Shown: positions 52,302-61,815 of the stretch, in pieces | Numbering within the stretch: the first letter of the stretch is position 1 | Layout: each line of letters opens with the position of its first letter | Assembly (NCBI GenBank): GCA_964621445.1 | Contig: CAZUNO010000001.1 | Coordinates: forward strand, 40,496 to 104,495 | Direction: 5' to 3' | Origin: CAZUNO01 sp964621445 [NCBI: Candidatus Hadarchaeota archaeon] | GTDB lineage: Archaea > CAYQAE01 > CAYVLA01 | DNA length: 64,000 nucleotides | The notes under the pieces: generated by a model | What the model was told of the DNA's origin: nothing | Seen by the model: the letters and a program-made list of their open reading frames with translations, nothing else | Databases searched by the model: none | Translations under genes and position numbers: made by a program

Positions 52302-53654
52302 ATGGATAAATTTACCGAGCTCAGGGACGAGGCTTCAAAAGCTGCCGCTACGCTTGGATCGGTCATTGCCTCCGGAGATCATGTAAGGATAATCAGTCAT
52401 AACGATGTTGACGGCATTTGCTCCGGTGCCCTGGCTCTACTAATGGTAAGAAGAAAGGGGGGTTCGGCTCATCTAAGTTTCTCTGGCCACGTTTATGCCG
52501 AGGAACTTTCGGATATACTGGATGCCGATCCAGGATTCCTTCTTTTCTGTGATATGGGAAGCGACCTTATAAAATTACTCCGGAATTCCGGTACCCCTTT
52601 TCTAGTACTTGACCATCATTATACAGAGGAGGAGGACGAGAACCTGGTTAATCCCTGGGAATTTCAACTTGATGGAACTAATGAAGTTAGTGGTTCGGGA
52701 GTAACATATTTGGTTGCCAGGGAGATGGATCCCGAAAATTGCGACCTGGCTCCCATCGCTCTCTGTGGGGCATTTGGAGATATGCAACCCCTGGACGGGG
52801 TAAATGGCAAGATAGCCGACGAGGCGGAAGCAAGAAGTCTTGTCAAACGGAGAGATGAAATTAGACTTATTGGCAGGGTAGATCGACCAGTTGAGTATTC
52901 AATATGCTATTCCACCCTACCTTTCATAAGGGGATTAAGTGGCAATCAGTTGGCAGCATCGGACTTCTTGAAGGAAATAGGAATTGAAGCGGGATCGGAT
53001 ACTAGCATCATGCAGCTTGAGGACGATAAGAGGGATTTACTCTTGCGGGAGTTGTCCGAAAGGATGGTTAAACAGGGCGCTTCAACATCCGAGGCGGAAA
53101 GACTATTCGGTGCCACCTTGCGTATCAAGAATTTGCTCTCGCCCACCGTGGAAGATGTAGTTGATTACCTGGAGTCTAGCTGTTCTTTGGGTCGGTACTC
53201 TACCGCCCTGTCATTTCTCGTAGGAGATGAAAAGGCAAGGGATGATGTTGAGAGAAGCAGGCTTAAGTACAAGCAAATGATTTTCGAAGGCTCAGGTCTT
53301 TTTGAATCTGCCGAGAAGATGGATAATCTGGAGTATTTAGTGATGGATGAATGGGCTGAATACTCCGGAAAGCTTTGTGGGATATATGCCAATGCAGGAT
53401 TTGGCGATGGTGAAAAGCCGGTTTTTGGCCTGAGCTCCCAGGACGGTTCAATTAAGGTCTCGGGCAGAATGGATAAAAAGCTTCTAAAGAAGGGTATTGA
53501 TCTGGGTAAGGCGCTTGGATCTGCTGCCCAAAGGGTTGGAGGCCAGGGTGGTGGCCACAGTGTTGCGGCTGGGGCTAAGATAGCCTCCGAAGCCAGGTCA
53601 GAATTCCTGGAAGCTCTGGATGAAGAACTTGATAAACAGATTTCGGGAGAGTAA
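52302..53654 (+). CDS. RecJ-like DHH-family single-strand nuclease/phosphoesterase
   Basis: A 450-residue DHH/DHHA1 protein. DHH motifs are ISHNDVDGICSG, FCDMGSD and VLDHHYTEEED; the C-terminal DHHA1 glycine-rich motif is GGQGGGHSVAAGA. Archaeal homologs next to S15 are RecJ-like nucleases associated with replication (GAN-type). I use ATG 52302 because rps15 ends at 52300; a longer start at 52266 would overlap it. Its stop overlaps the pcc1 ATG by one base. Confidence 0.9.
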   Translation: MDKFTELRDEASKAAATLGSVIASGDHVRIISHNDVDGICSGALALLMVRRKGGSAHLSFSGHVYAEELSDILDADPGFLLFCDMGSDLIKLLRNSGTPFLVLDHHYTEEEDENLVNPWEFQLDGTNEVSGSGVTYLVAREMDPENCDLAPIALCGAFGDMQPLDGVNGKIADEAEARSLVKRRDEIRLIGRVDRPVEYSICYSTLPFIRGLSGNQLAASDFLKEIGIEAGSDTSIMQLEDDKRDLLLRELSERMVKQGASTSEAERLFGATLRIKNLLSPTVEDVVDYLESSCSLGRYSTALSFLVGDEKARDDVERSRLKYKQMIFEGSGLFESAEKMDNLEYLVMDEWAEYSGKLCGIYANAGFGDGEKPVFGLSSQDGSIKVSGRMDKKLLKKGIDLGKALGSAAQRVGGQGGGHSVAAGAKIASEARSEFLEALDEELDKQISGE

Positions 53655-53917
53655 TGCGCATGGAGTCAGTCAAAATCATGTTGTTAAGTTCCTACGGAAA
53701 GGAGGCTGCAAAAAGCATTGGGGGGGCGCTACAGGTTGATAATAGGTCCACGAAACGGGTTAAATTGTTGACTTCAGTTGGAGAGGGCAAGGTTGAAACG
53801 GTTCTAGAGGCGGGAAGCTTGGAGAAAGCCCTTCCCGTATTGGATGATTTGCTTTTCTGCCAGTCAATATGCGAGAGAGTACTGTCCGTTGTTGATCAGG
53901 ACCTAGGACAGCTTTGA
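53654..53917 (+). CDS. pcc1: KEOPS complex subunit Pcc1
   Basis: An 87-residue Pcc1/Cgi121-like dimerisation subunit of KEOPS, which makes the universal t6A37 modification of ANN-decoding tRNAs. It shows the family pattern SYGKEAAKSIGGALQVDNR and SVGEGKVETVLEAGSLEKALPVLDDLLFCQSICERVL. It overlaps the stop of the DHH gene (TAATG). The arrangement rps15-DHH-pcc1 recurs in other archaea, which supports the call. Kae1/Bud32 are not in the window. Confidence 0.85.
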   Translation: MRMESVKIMLLSSYGKEAAKSIGGALQVDNRSTKRVKLLTSVGEGKVETVLEAGSLEKALPVLDDLLFCQSICERVLSVVDQDLGQL

Positions 53918-53930
53918 AACCAAAGGGGAA

Positions 53931-54368
53931 TCAGAAAAGCTTGGGAATATCAAATTTTATCCTACCTCTAGGTAGGGGTGGACCAAATAGCACTCTTTCC
54001 ATTACGGCAATTATCTTCCTCTGGGTCTCGGTCCGCCTCTCATAGAGACCAGGGAAATCTTCCTCCACTTGGGGAAGCATCTCCAATATATCGTCCATAT
54101 CGAAATTTCTAAGTATTGTGCGAGAGTTGCGTACCACGGCGAGGGTCCTTGAGTAAAGGGATTTGGTTTTTTCATCCTCGATCTGGGAAATTTGGCTTAG
54201 CAATTTCTTCTCCAGGAGATCGAGGGTTTTGTTGATATCCTCAGAGTTTTTCTTCAGGTATTTTAGTACCGTACCATACTGATAGGCATAGGTTCTGAGG
54301 ACCTCTTCTGACATAACAAACGAAAAGTTAATTAAGCTTATTATTTGTTTTGCAGCATCCGAGGTCAA
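53931..54368 (-). CDS. Hypothetical helical protein
   Basis: A 145-residue mostly helical soluble protein I do not recognise. It has a long helix around LKYLKKNSEDINKTLDLLEKKLLSQISQIEDEK and a basic/acidic C-terminus ending FGPPLPRGRIKFDIPKLF. The proline-rich ending may bind a partner. It lies 14 bases after pcc1 in convergent orientation and 20 bases downstream of the GTPase gene on the same strand, so it may share that transcript. Confidence 0.6.
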   Translation of the reverse strand: MTSDAAKQIISLINFSFVMSEEVLRTYAYQYGTVLKYLKKNSEDINKTLDLLEKKLLSQISQIEDEKTKSLYSRTLAVVRNSRTILRNFDMDDILEMLPQVEEDFPGLYERRTETQRKIIAVMERVLFGPPLPRGRIKFDIPKLF

Positions 54369-54387
54369 GTCAGCTTTTTCTTCGAAC

Positions 54388-55575
54388 TCAACGGGAGGTC
54401 AATATCTCGATGACATCCCCGTTTTGTAATTCATGGTCCTCGCCGACCTTTCTCTTGGTCCTGGCATCCACAGCCCCAATGAAACTTTCTCCTATATCTG
54501 TATGTACTCTAAACGCCAATTCCTTAGCGGTGGTGCCTTGTGGCACCACATGGGCGTCGGGAAGAACTCTGTCTTTATTGTCGGTCAGCCGGGTATGGTT
54601 AGCAACAGGATATACGACTATCATGTTAAGGAATTCATAGACAGTCCGATCAATTATTTCCTGGACCCCGGTCGATCCATATTTGGATAGTATCTTTTGT
54701 CTTATGGTCTCGAGGGCCTTCCTCTGCCTTTGTTTGAGTTCTCCCGTGATCTTGAAGTCCGAGTCCCCGGGGGTGTATTGAATGAGTCCTTTTTCATTAG
54801 CTTTTCGAAGTGCGAGATCGGCCTCAGCGCATACCGGCAAAACCAGGGTGTCCGATAGGCCTTGACGAAGACGATCCAAGTTTTCGTGGGCACATGGCAA
54901 GTCCATTTTGTTTGCCGCGATGGAGATGGGTTTGGCAGCCCTCCTTACCTGGCTGATGAATTCCAGTAGCCTGGAGTCATCATCCTCAAATTCAATTGGA
55001 TGCCTATTCAGTATATGTCGGAGTTGGTCCTCGTTAACTCCGAGAACATTGAGTTGACCATGGATAAGCTCGGTTTTCTCGGCATCGGTTGGCTTGGGGG
55101 CCCTACCTGAACGTTTAAGTCCTCGCTTCAATATTCCAAGTAGCCAGTAATCCAGCTCTGTTTCAAAAAACCTGACGTCTTTCAGGGGGTCTCTTGTGCC
55201 AGGCGAGGTGGGGTTACCTTGTTCGTCCGTGGCTCCTGCAGCATCGACAACATGAATCAAGGCATCGGCCCGGATGAGGTCATCTAGGAATTGGTTTCCC
55301 AACCCCTTTCCTAGGTGTGCTCCAGGTACGAGGCCGGCAACGTCCAGCACATCTATGGGTATTAGTCTCAGACCGTTGTTGCAGGTTGATTCCCTTGGTT
55401 GACAAGTGACTCCGAATTCCTTGCACGGACACTCAGCTCTCAGATAGGCAAGACCCCGATTTGGTTCGATGGTCACGAAAGGCCTGCCGTCGATCTTGGC
55501 ATCTGTCAAGGTGGCAGCGCTAAAGAAGGTGGACTTGCCAGAATTGGTCTTTCCTACGGCAGCGATCTGAAACAT
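54388..55575 (-). CDS. YchF/Obg-like GTP-binding protein with TGS domain
   Basis: A 395-residue OBG-family GTPase. G1 is [11 protein letters not shown], switch II has [20 protein letters not shown] (D-x-x-G) and G4 is NKMD. A long insertion near residue 50 holds four cysteines ([17 protein letters not shown]), a feature of archaeal members. The C-terminal TGS domain includes [18 protein letters not shown] and ends [11 protein letters not shown]. It likely acts on the ribosome or translation factors. It is divergent from nothing close; the Trm5-like gene lies upstream in the same direction after 39 bp. Confidence 0.88.
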   Translation of the reverse strand: MFQIAAVGKTNSGKSTFFSAATLTDAKIDGRPFVTIEPNRGLAYLRAECPCKEFGVTCQPRESTCNNGLRLIPIDVLDVAGLVPGAHLGKGLGNQFLDDLIRADALIHVVDAAGATDEQGNPTSPGTRDPLKDVRFFETELDYWLLGILKRGLKRSGRAPKPTDAEKTELIHGQLNVLGVNEDQLRHILNRHPIEFEDDDSRLLEFISQVRRAAKPISIAANKMDLPCAHENLDRLRQGLSDTLVLPVCAEADLALRKANEKGLIQYTPGDSDFKITGELKQRQRKALETIRQKILSKYGSTGVQEIIDRTVYEFLNMIVVYPVANHTRLTDNKDRVLPDAHVVPQGTTAKELAFRVHTDIGESFIGAVDARTKRKVGEDHELQNGDVIEILTSR

Positions 55576-55614
55576 CCTTTGATTATTTACATTTTAACTC
55601 AAATTTGTTATTCC

Positions 55615-56463
55615 CTAGAAGCTCTTAACCCGTTGGTGAAGTACATCGTGAACGACATGCCATTTCTTTGGACCGATGGATCTTACCACTCGAGAATTTT
55701 GTATTCTTAACCGGCTGCCTCCGTATGTGCTAAAGATTTTTTTAACTTCTCTTTTGGAGGCTTTCAGGCATTCCTTTCTGTCACCCATGCTCTCTCTATA
55801 TAGGTGGATTATCGATTTATCGCTGCTAATTCTGATGGCTAGATCCAGGAAATCATCCGCTATTGCCGGGAGGGCCAATATTACCCTGTCTATTCCGGAC
55901 ATCCTCTTGCATACCTCCCTAGCATCCCCTAGCAAGGGAATAACCTCGCCCATGAGGTTGTTAATCTCAATGGACTTTTTCATATACTCAATAGCAAAGG
56001 GGTTCTTATCGACTGAGAATACCGTGGAATTTCTGAATCTGGCTATCAGTAGGCTATAACAGCCGACTCCAGCGAACATATTGACGATTCTTTCGCAGTT
56101 CTTCACTTGTTGGGTAATTCTCCATCTTTCATAGGATAATCTTGGAGTAAAAAACACCCTAGTTGGATCCACAAAGTAAGTAGTGGCATATTCTCGGTGC
56201 TGGGTTACAGTTGGACCCTTGCCAGCGATTCTGCGCATCTTTCTGGTTCTAATTTCGGAGGATGTCTCCCCCACAACCTGGAGGACCAGTCTGGTCGAGG
56301 GATTTGCCTCCAAGATGGATTCTCCGATCTGGCAGCGAAGATGGTCTAGATTCCTCGGTATCTTCGTTACTATGATATCTCCTATGATATCATAGCTATT
56401 GTACATCCCCTTCAGGTCTTTTCTGGTCTCTGCATCTAGAGCGTCCTTCCAAGAACCGGTCAA
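55615..56463 (-). CDS. Trm5/Taw2-like tRNA methyltransferase
   Basis: A 282-residue class I methyltransferase of the family that includes tRNA m1G37 methyltransferase Trm5 and the wyosine enzyme Taw2/Tyw2. Evidence is a conserved N-terminal GDIIVTKIPRNLDHLRCQIGES, PTRVFFTPRLSYERWRI, motif I in VNMFAGVGCYSLLIARF and VILALPAIADDFLDLAI in the catalytic region. The NLP-type motif reads ALP, so the exact enzyme (methyl or aminocarboxypropyl transfer) is not certain. Translation seems to follow the small membrane protein gene upstream. Confidence 0.8.
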   Translation of the reverse strand: MTGSWKDALDAETRKDLKGMYNSYDIIGDIIVTKIPRNLDHLRCQIGESILEANPSTRLVLQVVGETSSEIRTRKMRRIAGKGPTVTQHREYATTYFVDPTRVFFTPRLSYERWRITQQVKNCERIVNMFAGVGCYSLLIARFRNSTVFSVDKNPFAIEYMKKSIEINNLMGEVIPLLGDAREVCKRMSGIDRVILALPAIADDFLDLAIRISSDKSIIHLYRESMGDRKECLKASKREVKKIFSTYGGSRLRIQNSRVVRSIGPKKWHVVHDVLHQRVKSF

Positions 56464-56481
56464 GGTGATTAGTGATTGATA

Positions 56482-56571
56482 TCAGTTGCCAATTAGAAGC
56501 ACAACTATGGAGGTAACCATTATCCCAACTACAAAAAGTGCAAAAAGACGATTGAGAACATCTCTTCTCAC
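56482..56571 (-). CDS. 29-residue membrane microprotein
   Basis: A GTG-started frame of 29 codons begins two bases after the stop of the gene at 56574-57404. A GGAG sequence lies about 10 bases upstream, within that gene's end. The product starts basic (MRRDVLNRLFALFV) and is one continuous hydrophobic helix ending LLIGN, so it is probably a single-span membrane protein with its N-terminus inside. I cannot name it. It ends 18 bases before the Trm5-like start. Small size keeps confidence moderate. Confidence 0.5.
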   Translation of the reverse strand: MRRDVLNRLFALFVVGIMVTSIVVLLIGN

Positions 56572-56573
56572 CC

Positions 56574-57404
56574 TTAATCATCTCCTTCATCTATAAGTTC
56601 TATGTATACTTCTCCTACCCTCTCTCCTGTCCCGGTTAGTTCATATTTGTTCTCCCCAGGTATGGGGAGTATGAGGTATTTTCTCACCAGGGACTGGACT
56701 ATGTGGCCAAAATAGCGTATCTTCTTACCCACACCCTCCTCAATTTCCGGTCGGGAAAGAGGTTTTCCTTCCTTGGTGATATAGGCCAATACTCTTCTCT
56801 TCAGAAAGCTCCTGCCCCCATATTCTAGTTTGGGAGAAATCAGTTCGATGCTCCATTCATTTCTGTTGGTGCCTACTGTGAAGAGGCTTTTTACCCTTAT
56901 GCGTGATGTTGAGACCTCGATGGTCACGTTTTCGTATTCATATTCCTTTATCCGTTCCACCATTTCCTCAACGCTCTCGCTGAGCCCTCTGACTTCCTTC
57001 TTGCTTATGTCATCCTCTCTACTGGACTCCATTACCAATGATCTTAACCTCTTTATATAAGAAGAAGGATATCGCGCGAAATGGTTTTTCTCAAAGCTCT
57101 TTTCGATCTCTTCGAAATTTTCCTCGATTTCCTTCTTGATCGTTTGGTAGTCCCTTTCGCTGAGTTTCTGGGCGAGAACCGTTAATATCCTGAAGTAATC
57201 CGGGGTATAGTATGAGGGCCGATAAATACGTATATCGGACCGCATTCTTTCTACCTTGTCCCTCAAACTCTTTCTCTGTTTGGAGTCGAGCTTCTTAACC
57301 TGCTTCATTATGTCCTTTTGGGTTTCGAGGAACTTGGGTGTCCCCGGGGGTATCCTCTGGAGCTTTTTCAGGTTCCCGAGAATTACCTCCGCTGCGTCCG
57401 GCAT
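56574..57404 (-). CDS. Hypothetical protein with C-terminal winged-helix-like part
   Basis: A 276-residue soluble protein not recognised. The first 150 residues are charged helices (KKLDSKQRKSLRDKVERM and ERDYQTIKKEIEENFEEIEK). The middle (about 155-190) looks like a beta region, and the C-terminal 80 residues resemble a winged helix: FLKRRVLAYITKEGKPLSRPEIEEGV, then IRYFGHIVQSLVRKYLILPI and a beta hairpin. It could be a nucleic-acid-binding protein. It is upstream of, and probably co-transcribed with, the microprotein and Trm5-like genes. Confidence 0.65.
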   Translation of the reverse strand: MPDAAEVILGNLKKLQRIPPGTPKFLETQKDIMKQVKKLDSKQRKSLRDKVERMRSDIRIYRPSYYTPDYFRILTVLAQKLSERDYQTIKKEIEENFEEIEKSFEKNHFARYPSSYIKRLRSLVMESSREDDISKKEVRGLSESVEEMVERIKEYEYENVTIEVSTSRIRVKSLFTVGTNRNEWSIELISPKLEYGGRSFLKRRVLAYITKEGKPLSRPEIEEGVGKKIRYFGHIVQSLVRKYLILPIPGENKYELTGTGERVGEVYIELIDEGDD

Positions 57405-57521
57405 GCGTTTAATTTGTAGCGTCCACTTATTAACTTGCCGAAAATGGGCATCGATATTGTGCCATTTATGTCTACTGGGTTAGGTGATATTTTTTAGCAA
57501 AACCACGAACCCGGCTATTGA

Positions 57522-57604
57522 GCGGGGGTGCCCGAGTGGACAAAGAGGGCAGGCTCAGGACCTGCTGGTGCAGGCCTTCGCGGGTTCGAATCCCGTCCCC
57601 CGCA
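57522..57604 (+). tRNA. tRNA-Leu(CAG)
   Basis: An 83-nt tRNA with acceptor strands GCGGGGG (57522-57528) and CCCCCGC (57597-57603), discriminator A at 57604 and no encoded CCA. The anticodon stem is GCAGG-CTCAGGA-CCTGC, giving anticodon CAG (Leu, CUG). The variable arm is 14 nt (TGGTGCAGGCCTTC), normal for tRNA-Leu. An AT-rich GATATTTTTT at 57486-57495 lies about 30 bp upstream as a promoter, and C-TTTTT follows the gene. It gives the reference for the unusual tRNA-Leu(CAA). Confidence 0.95.
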
Positions 57605-57738
57605 CTTTTTGAGTTAGGCGGGTTGTCCGAGTCCGTTTTTTGATTTAGAATATTTTGATTCCGGTTTAACCGTAAAATTTTTATGGACTACTAGCATAGG
57701 TAAACAACGACCTGTTGTATAGGTTGGGTGTGTTAGGT

Positions 57739-58275
57739 ATGGTAGAAAACGAGGAATCTAAGCAATCGGACAAAGGCAAAAAGGAGGTCGTGGAAGCTCC
57801 TTCCGAAAGGGAGGTTTCCAGGCCCTCGAGAAGAATGCTTCGGGATATTGATGATATGTTTGAGGACTTCCGAAGGTCCTTTGATAGCTTAATGGCTCCT
57901 TTCCTGCCCATGCGGACCTTTTGGAAGGAGGAGAGACTTCCCGTCCGATGTCCATTGCTAGATCTTGTTGACGAGGGAGACCACTATCTGGTCAAGGCAG
58001 AACTCCCGGGATTTAGCAAGGACATGGTTGATATCCAGGTAAATAAGGATACCCTGGTCTTGAACGCTGAAATGAAAGAAGAGGAGGAAAGGGAAAGAGA
58101 TGATTACCTCCATAGAGAAAGGTCCTATTCCAGTTGCAGGCGAAGGGTAAATTTCCCTGAGGAGGTTGATCCTTCAAATGTTGAGGGAACCATGAAAAAC
58201 GGAGTCCTGACCCTCGAGGTCTACAAGAAGGAGCCCAAGCCCGAGGAAAAAATGAGGAAGGTTGATCTCAAATAG
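57739..58275 (+). CDS. Hsp20/alpha-crystallin small heat shock protein
   Basis: A 178-residue small heat shock protein. A polar N-terminus (about 1-70) with a basic helix precedes the alpha-crystallin domain. The signature there is HYLVKAELPGFSKDMVDIQVNKDTLVLNAEMK, ending RSYSSCRRRVNFPEEVDPSNVEGTMKNGVLTLEV. The usual C-terminal I-x-I/V motif is not seen. ATG 57739 follows GGTGTGTTAGGT, and TTTTTATG near 57677-57684 is TATA-like. It is probably cotranscribed with the HTH gene 26 bases downstream. Confidence 0.92.
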   Translation: MVENEESKQSDKGKKEVVEAPSEREVSRPSRRMLRDIDDMFEDFRRSFDSLMAPFLPMRTFWKEERLPVRCPLLDLVDEGDHYLVKAELPGFSKDMVDIQVNKDTLVLNAEMKEEEERERDDYLHRERSYSSCRRRVNFPEEVDPSNVEGTMKNGVLTLEVYKKEPKPEEKMRKVDLK

Positions 58276-58301
58276 GGGATCTTGCCAGTTGTTGATGCCG
58301 G

Positions 58302-58988
58302 TTGGAATCGGAGGAAGAGAGGGTTGATCTGGACGCACTGTTGAGGGTCCTAGGAAATCCGGTTAGAAGGGAGTTGATAAGAAAACTGAGCCAGGAGCCC
58401 AATTACTCCTTTAAATTATCCCGGGATCTGGGATTGGCCCAGCAGCAGGTGTCCAGACATCTTACCCTCATGGGAGATCTGGGTGTCGTTTCCTCATATA
58501 CTGAAGAGAGTTCGATTGGACCTGAAAGAAAGATCTACTCCCTGGATCGCAGTCTTTCAGTAATTATTGACATCGGTCCTAACCTGTACAGGGAGAACGT
58601 TGTTCTCTTTGACCAGGAGCCCGGTGAAAAGGAGATCTCAAAGGGACCCATGTCACTTATGAAGAGAATGAGCGATGTTGTGGATTCCTCAGGTGATCAG
58701 GATAAGCTTTCTGCTTTAGGTGAAATCATTGGAGAAATCGATACCGAGATTGAAAATTTGGAGAACCGTAGGGGTGTGCTCCTACATCTGAGGGACTCGG
58801 TTATGAGGGAGGCATCCAGAATCTTCCAGCAGATGGAAGAGTCCTTGGCTAGAGAGATAATCCATTTTGCCTTTGATGAACAGGAGAGAAATGTCAGTGA
58901 AATCTCAAAAAGCCTTGATATGAGAGAGGATACGGTATCCAGTATGATTAGAAAGATCAGGAAAAAGCTGTCAACTGAATACGTCTGA
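58302..58988 (+). CDS. ArsR-type transcriptional regulator (two-HTH)
   Basis: A 228-residue regulator. Its N-terminal winged helix reads LLRVLGNPVRRELIRKLSQEPNYSFKLSRDLGLAQQQVSRHLTLMGDLGVV, the ArsR/COG1777 type with LGNPxRRxLIRxL. A middle dimerisation coil follows, and the C-terminus has a second HTH-like segment NVSEISKSLDMREDTVSSMIRKIRKKLS. It starts with TTG 26 bases after hsp20 and may control that operon. Inducer unknown. Confidence 0.82.
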   Translation: MESEEERVDLDALLRVLGNPVRRELIRKLSQEPNYSFKLSRDLGLAQQQVSRHLTLMGDLGVVSSYTEESSIGPERKIYSLDRSLSVIIDIGPNLYRENVVLFDQEPGEKEISKGPMSLMKRMSDVVDSSGDQDKLSALGEIIGEIDTEIENLENRRGVLLHLRDSVMREASRIFQQMEESLAREIIHFAFDEQERNVSEISKSLDMREDTVSSMIRKIRKKLSTEYV

Positions 58989-59029
58989 ATGGGGATACGC
59001 CTTAGGTATAAGTCTAAGCAGGGGAAGCT

Positions 59030-60281
59030 CTAAATCTCCATCTTAAGGTAGGAGGTTTCGACTTCCTTGTAATACCTTTTCTTAACCATCAATGACCATA
59101 ATGCATAACTGGATATCATTAAGGTTCCCAGCAAAGCACACCATTCTGTTACGTATATCCAAAACAGCGCCTCATCTTTGGCCTCCATGGCCTCGTTCCT
59201 CAGTAGATTTTGCTTGGTTTTTCCTTCATCCAACGTGTCCTGGGCACGTCCATAATCGCCTTCCAGACAGAGTTCCTCAGCCGTAACTCCCAGATCGGTA
59301 ATTGATCTACGCCTTTCCCTTAACTTGTCAGTCTTTCCACCGAACTTTTCCACCCATACTATCATCGAATCGAGAAGAGAGTTTGTGGCGCTGAACTCGA
59401 TTAAGGAGTTAGTAACCCGTATGAATAGATACGGGTCGGCGGGAAGGGCTTTGTCTGCAGTTCTGTAGACAAGGTAGATCATGGCCTGCGGAAAAAGGGC
59501 CCAGTTCTCGTGCCAGACCTCTACGCCTTTTGGAAACTTGCTCGCAAAACTGAGAACAGATCCTTCTCCGTTCTTCCAGTAGGTCATCAATGGCTTTTCG
59601 ACGGAGGCCTCCTTGGCGGTTGCCCAGAGTTGGGACCCTTCCTTACGGATTTGGTTGTCAAGATTCACTAAGATAGGTGATTCCTCCCATGGAAGAGCCT
59701 TCATTAGAGCCTCATCCTTGTCCTTAATCCTTAGACGGAACATGCCCCAAAGGGTGTATTTTCCCACAACCTGTTCCACGGGGGCAATTTCGGCGAGGGT
59801 TGATCCAGTCCATCCCGGATAACCCGCTTCCTCAATGCTGCCAAGCCACAGGAAACCCAGTCCTCCATTAGTTACCGAATCAACCATCCAGCCTACCCAC
59901 TGGGTGGTGAATACAAGTGGGTCTGCATCGCTGAGCAACATCTGATCGTAATCAGTGGTCAGCTTCGAATATGTACGGGGCATGTACATTCTCATACTTC
60001 TGTAGGCATTATCATACCCTCCTACATAATCCGGCCTGCAAGGGATGAAGGTCGTCTCTATCGCGGGATCATAGTGAATAACCGTGAAGCTATTGTAGGT
60101 ACCAACCCCCAAGGATGACATCCCCAAGACATAGTACTCTGATTCTGCCCTCGGGACCTACCCTGGAGTGGACAGGAGTTACTAGAATGAGGATAATGCC
60201 CAAGAAAACCAAGGTACTTTGACAGCTTCTCAATACCACATATCCCCTTTTGGAATTAATATCAAAGTGCATATACCCCAT
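59030..60281 (-). pseudogene. Membrane-anchored surface protein, paralog C (single frameshift)
   Basis: A member of the four-paralog family split by one frameshift. The upstream frame (from 60281) gives a signal peptide LVFLGIILILVTPVHS and GRIRVLCLGDV; the downstream frame carries the rest, including MYMPRTYSKLTTDYDQMLLSDAD, the GGLGFLWLGSIEEAGYPG segment and the C-terminal anchor ALFWIYVTEWCALLGTLMI. The break falls in a run of five C at 60106-60110 on the plus strand. Removing one base joins the frames as LGDVILGVGTYNSF and restores a 416-residue protein, as expected for the family. It may be a sequencing error, programmed slippage or a recent mutation. Confidence 0.75.
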
Positions 60282-60444
60282 CAGAGGAATCTTCGCCTAT
60301 TGACTCCAAATATAGAACAGCGAATGACCTCTAAGGAGCGGCCTTTCTTTTAGCATAAATCTATTGCCCATTATCTTTAGGAGGGACTTACCTCCATTAA
60401 CTCCCTTGGCGGAACCCGAAACCAACATCCCGGAGTAAGAGCTT

Positions 60445-61668
60445 CTATTTTAACCCAAAATCCCTTCCCTCTCTGAAAGAGGATTCATACTTTCTGTCAG
60501 TGCAGAAAACCTTTGCCTGGTATGGTTTCATTCTGGTGACAATTTCACCTCGGGTTACCAAGACCTCTTCATCTCCATAAAGCAGTTCAAGCTTACAGCC
60601 ATCCAACAGATCCAGACCGCCAATCTGGACACCGCTGTGGAACATGTCTCGGTCGTTAACCAAAAGGATTAACCATTCATTACCCAGTCGATAACATCTA
60701 GCCGTCAATCCTATCCAGCTTGAAGATGTCGGGCGTTTTTGAGGTCGATCCATCAATTTCAATGATAAACCGGTAGCTGGTGACCGTTTCAAAAAGGGCT
60801 GAAGCGAGGACAACTCACTGATAAGGGTATAGAGAGACTGGCGGTACTGGGCAGATATTGCCGATCTGAGGTGATGTGTGCCCCAATAGAGTATTCCCGA
60901 GGCACCATGCGCCAGGGCATCGTAGGCCATAAATCGAGATTGTTGGAATGTGGGGTAGGTAATTTGTTCCTCGTCAAAGTCATCATTCCACTCTCCTCTG
61001 GCACAGCCCTGGAGTACCATCCAAACCGGCTTTCCTCTGCCTATGGCCTTCCACCTCTCTACGCTTGCACCAACTTCCGCGGGGGGTCTTTTGGGGACAG
61101 GGTAGCAGTCGCAACCGGTGATATCGATATAGTCCATATACATGCGGGAGAACTTGGCATCACTGCTTGCCGCCTCATTGAACCATATCTGATGGTTTTC
61201 CCTATCGTTTTCCCGGAGGAATTGAATGGATTTTCTTAGCTTGGGCATTATCTTTTGGCCCTGTTCTCTTGCGTATTCAAGGGCCCTCTGTCTCTGGTTC
61301 CACCAGTCAGACCTGTCGATACCAGCTTTCTTCTTAAGCTTGCTTGATGCGGTGAAACGCCAGACTATTTCATCAGGTCCCTCCCATACAGCGAGAGCAG
61401 GATGGTCCTTGACGGTTTCTATACTATTCCCTAGGTCACTACTCAGACCCTCATGGAGTGGGAGGGGAACCCAGCCTACGAGTCCGTATTTCTGGGCTCT
61501 ATCCAAATCGCCCGTGTCGTGACAGCGAATGAGATTAATGCCTGCCTTGGATATTTCCTTTAGATCCGAATCGGCTTCAGGTAGCTCGTATATACCGATG
61601 GGGAATTCACGCTTTTTCCCCCTGACGATGAAACCATCCCCGCCTGGTTTTGTCTTTTCCATTAACAT
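60445..61668 (-). CDS. TIM-barrel glycoside-hydrolase-like protein
   Basis: A 407-residue protein with TIM-barrel features of glycosidase-related families. It has FPIGIYELPEADSDLKEISKAGINLIRCH at the N-terminus and HPALAVWEGPDEIVWRF, which offers a Glu in a GH-like WEGPDE context. DYIDITGCDCYPV and GASGILYWGTHHLRSA follow, with a beta-rich C-terminal domain from about 300. The family is not certain (GH42/GH5-like or a related DUF), and no signal peptide is seen. It lies between surface paralogs C and D and near a CE15-type esterase. Confidence 0.6.
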   Translation of the reverse strand: MLMEKTKPGGDGFIVRGKKREFPIGIYELPEADSDLKEISKAGINLIRCHDTGDLDRAQKYGLVGWVPLPLHEGLSSDLGNSIETVKDHPALAVWEGPDEIVWRFTASSKLKKKAGIDRSDWWNQRQRALEYAREQGQKIMPKLRKSIQFLRENDRENHQIWFNEAASSDAKFSRMYMDYIDITGCDCYPVPKRPPAEVGASVERWKAIGRGKPVWMVLQGCARGEWNDDFDEEQITYPTFQQSRFMAYDALAHGASGILYWGTHHLRSAISAQYRQSLYTLISELSSLQPFLKRSPATGLSLKLMDRPQKRPTSSSWIGLTARCYRLGNEWLILLVNDRDMFHSGVQIGGLDLLDGCKLELLYGDEEVLVTRGEIVTRMKPYQAKVFCTDRKYESSFREGRDFGLK

Positions 61669-61815
61669 AATATCTCCCTAAATAATCTCCTGGAACTTCA
61701 ATCCTCCATTGGAATTTGAAGGGAGTAAATGTTCTCAAATAGGAGTTTATGACACTTGTGCCCTATATCCCTAATAATTTAATCGTGTCCCCTGAAAACA
61801 CTGATCTGAATCTGG

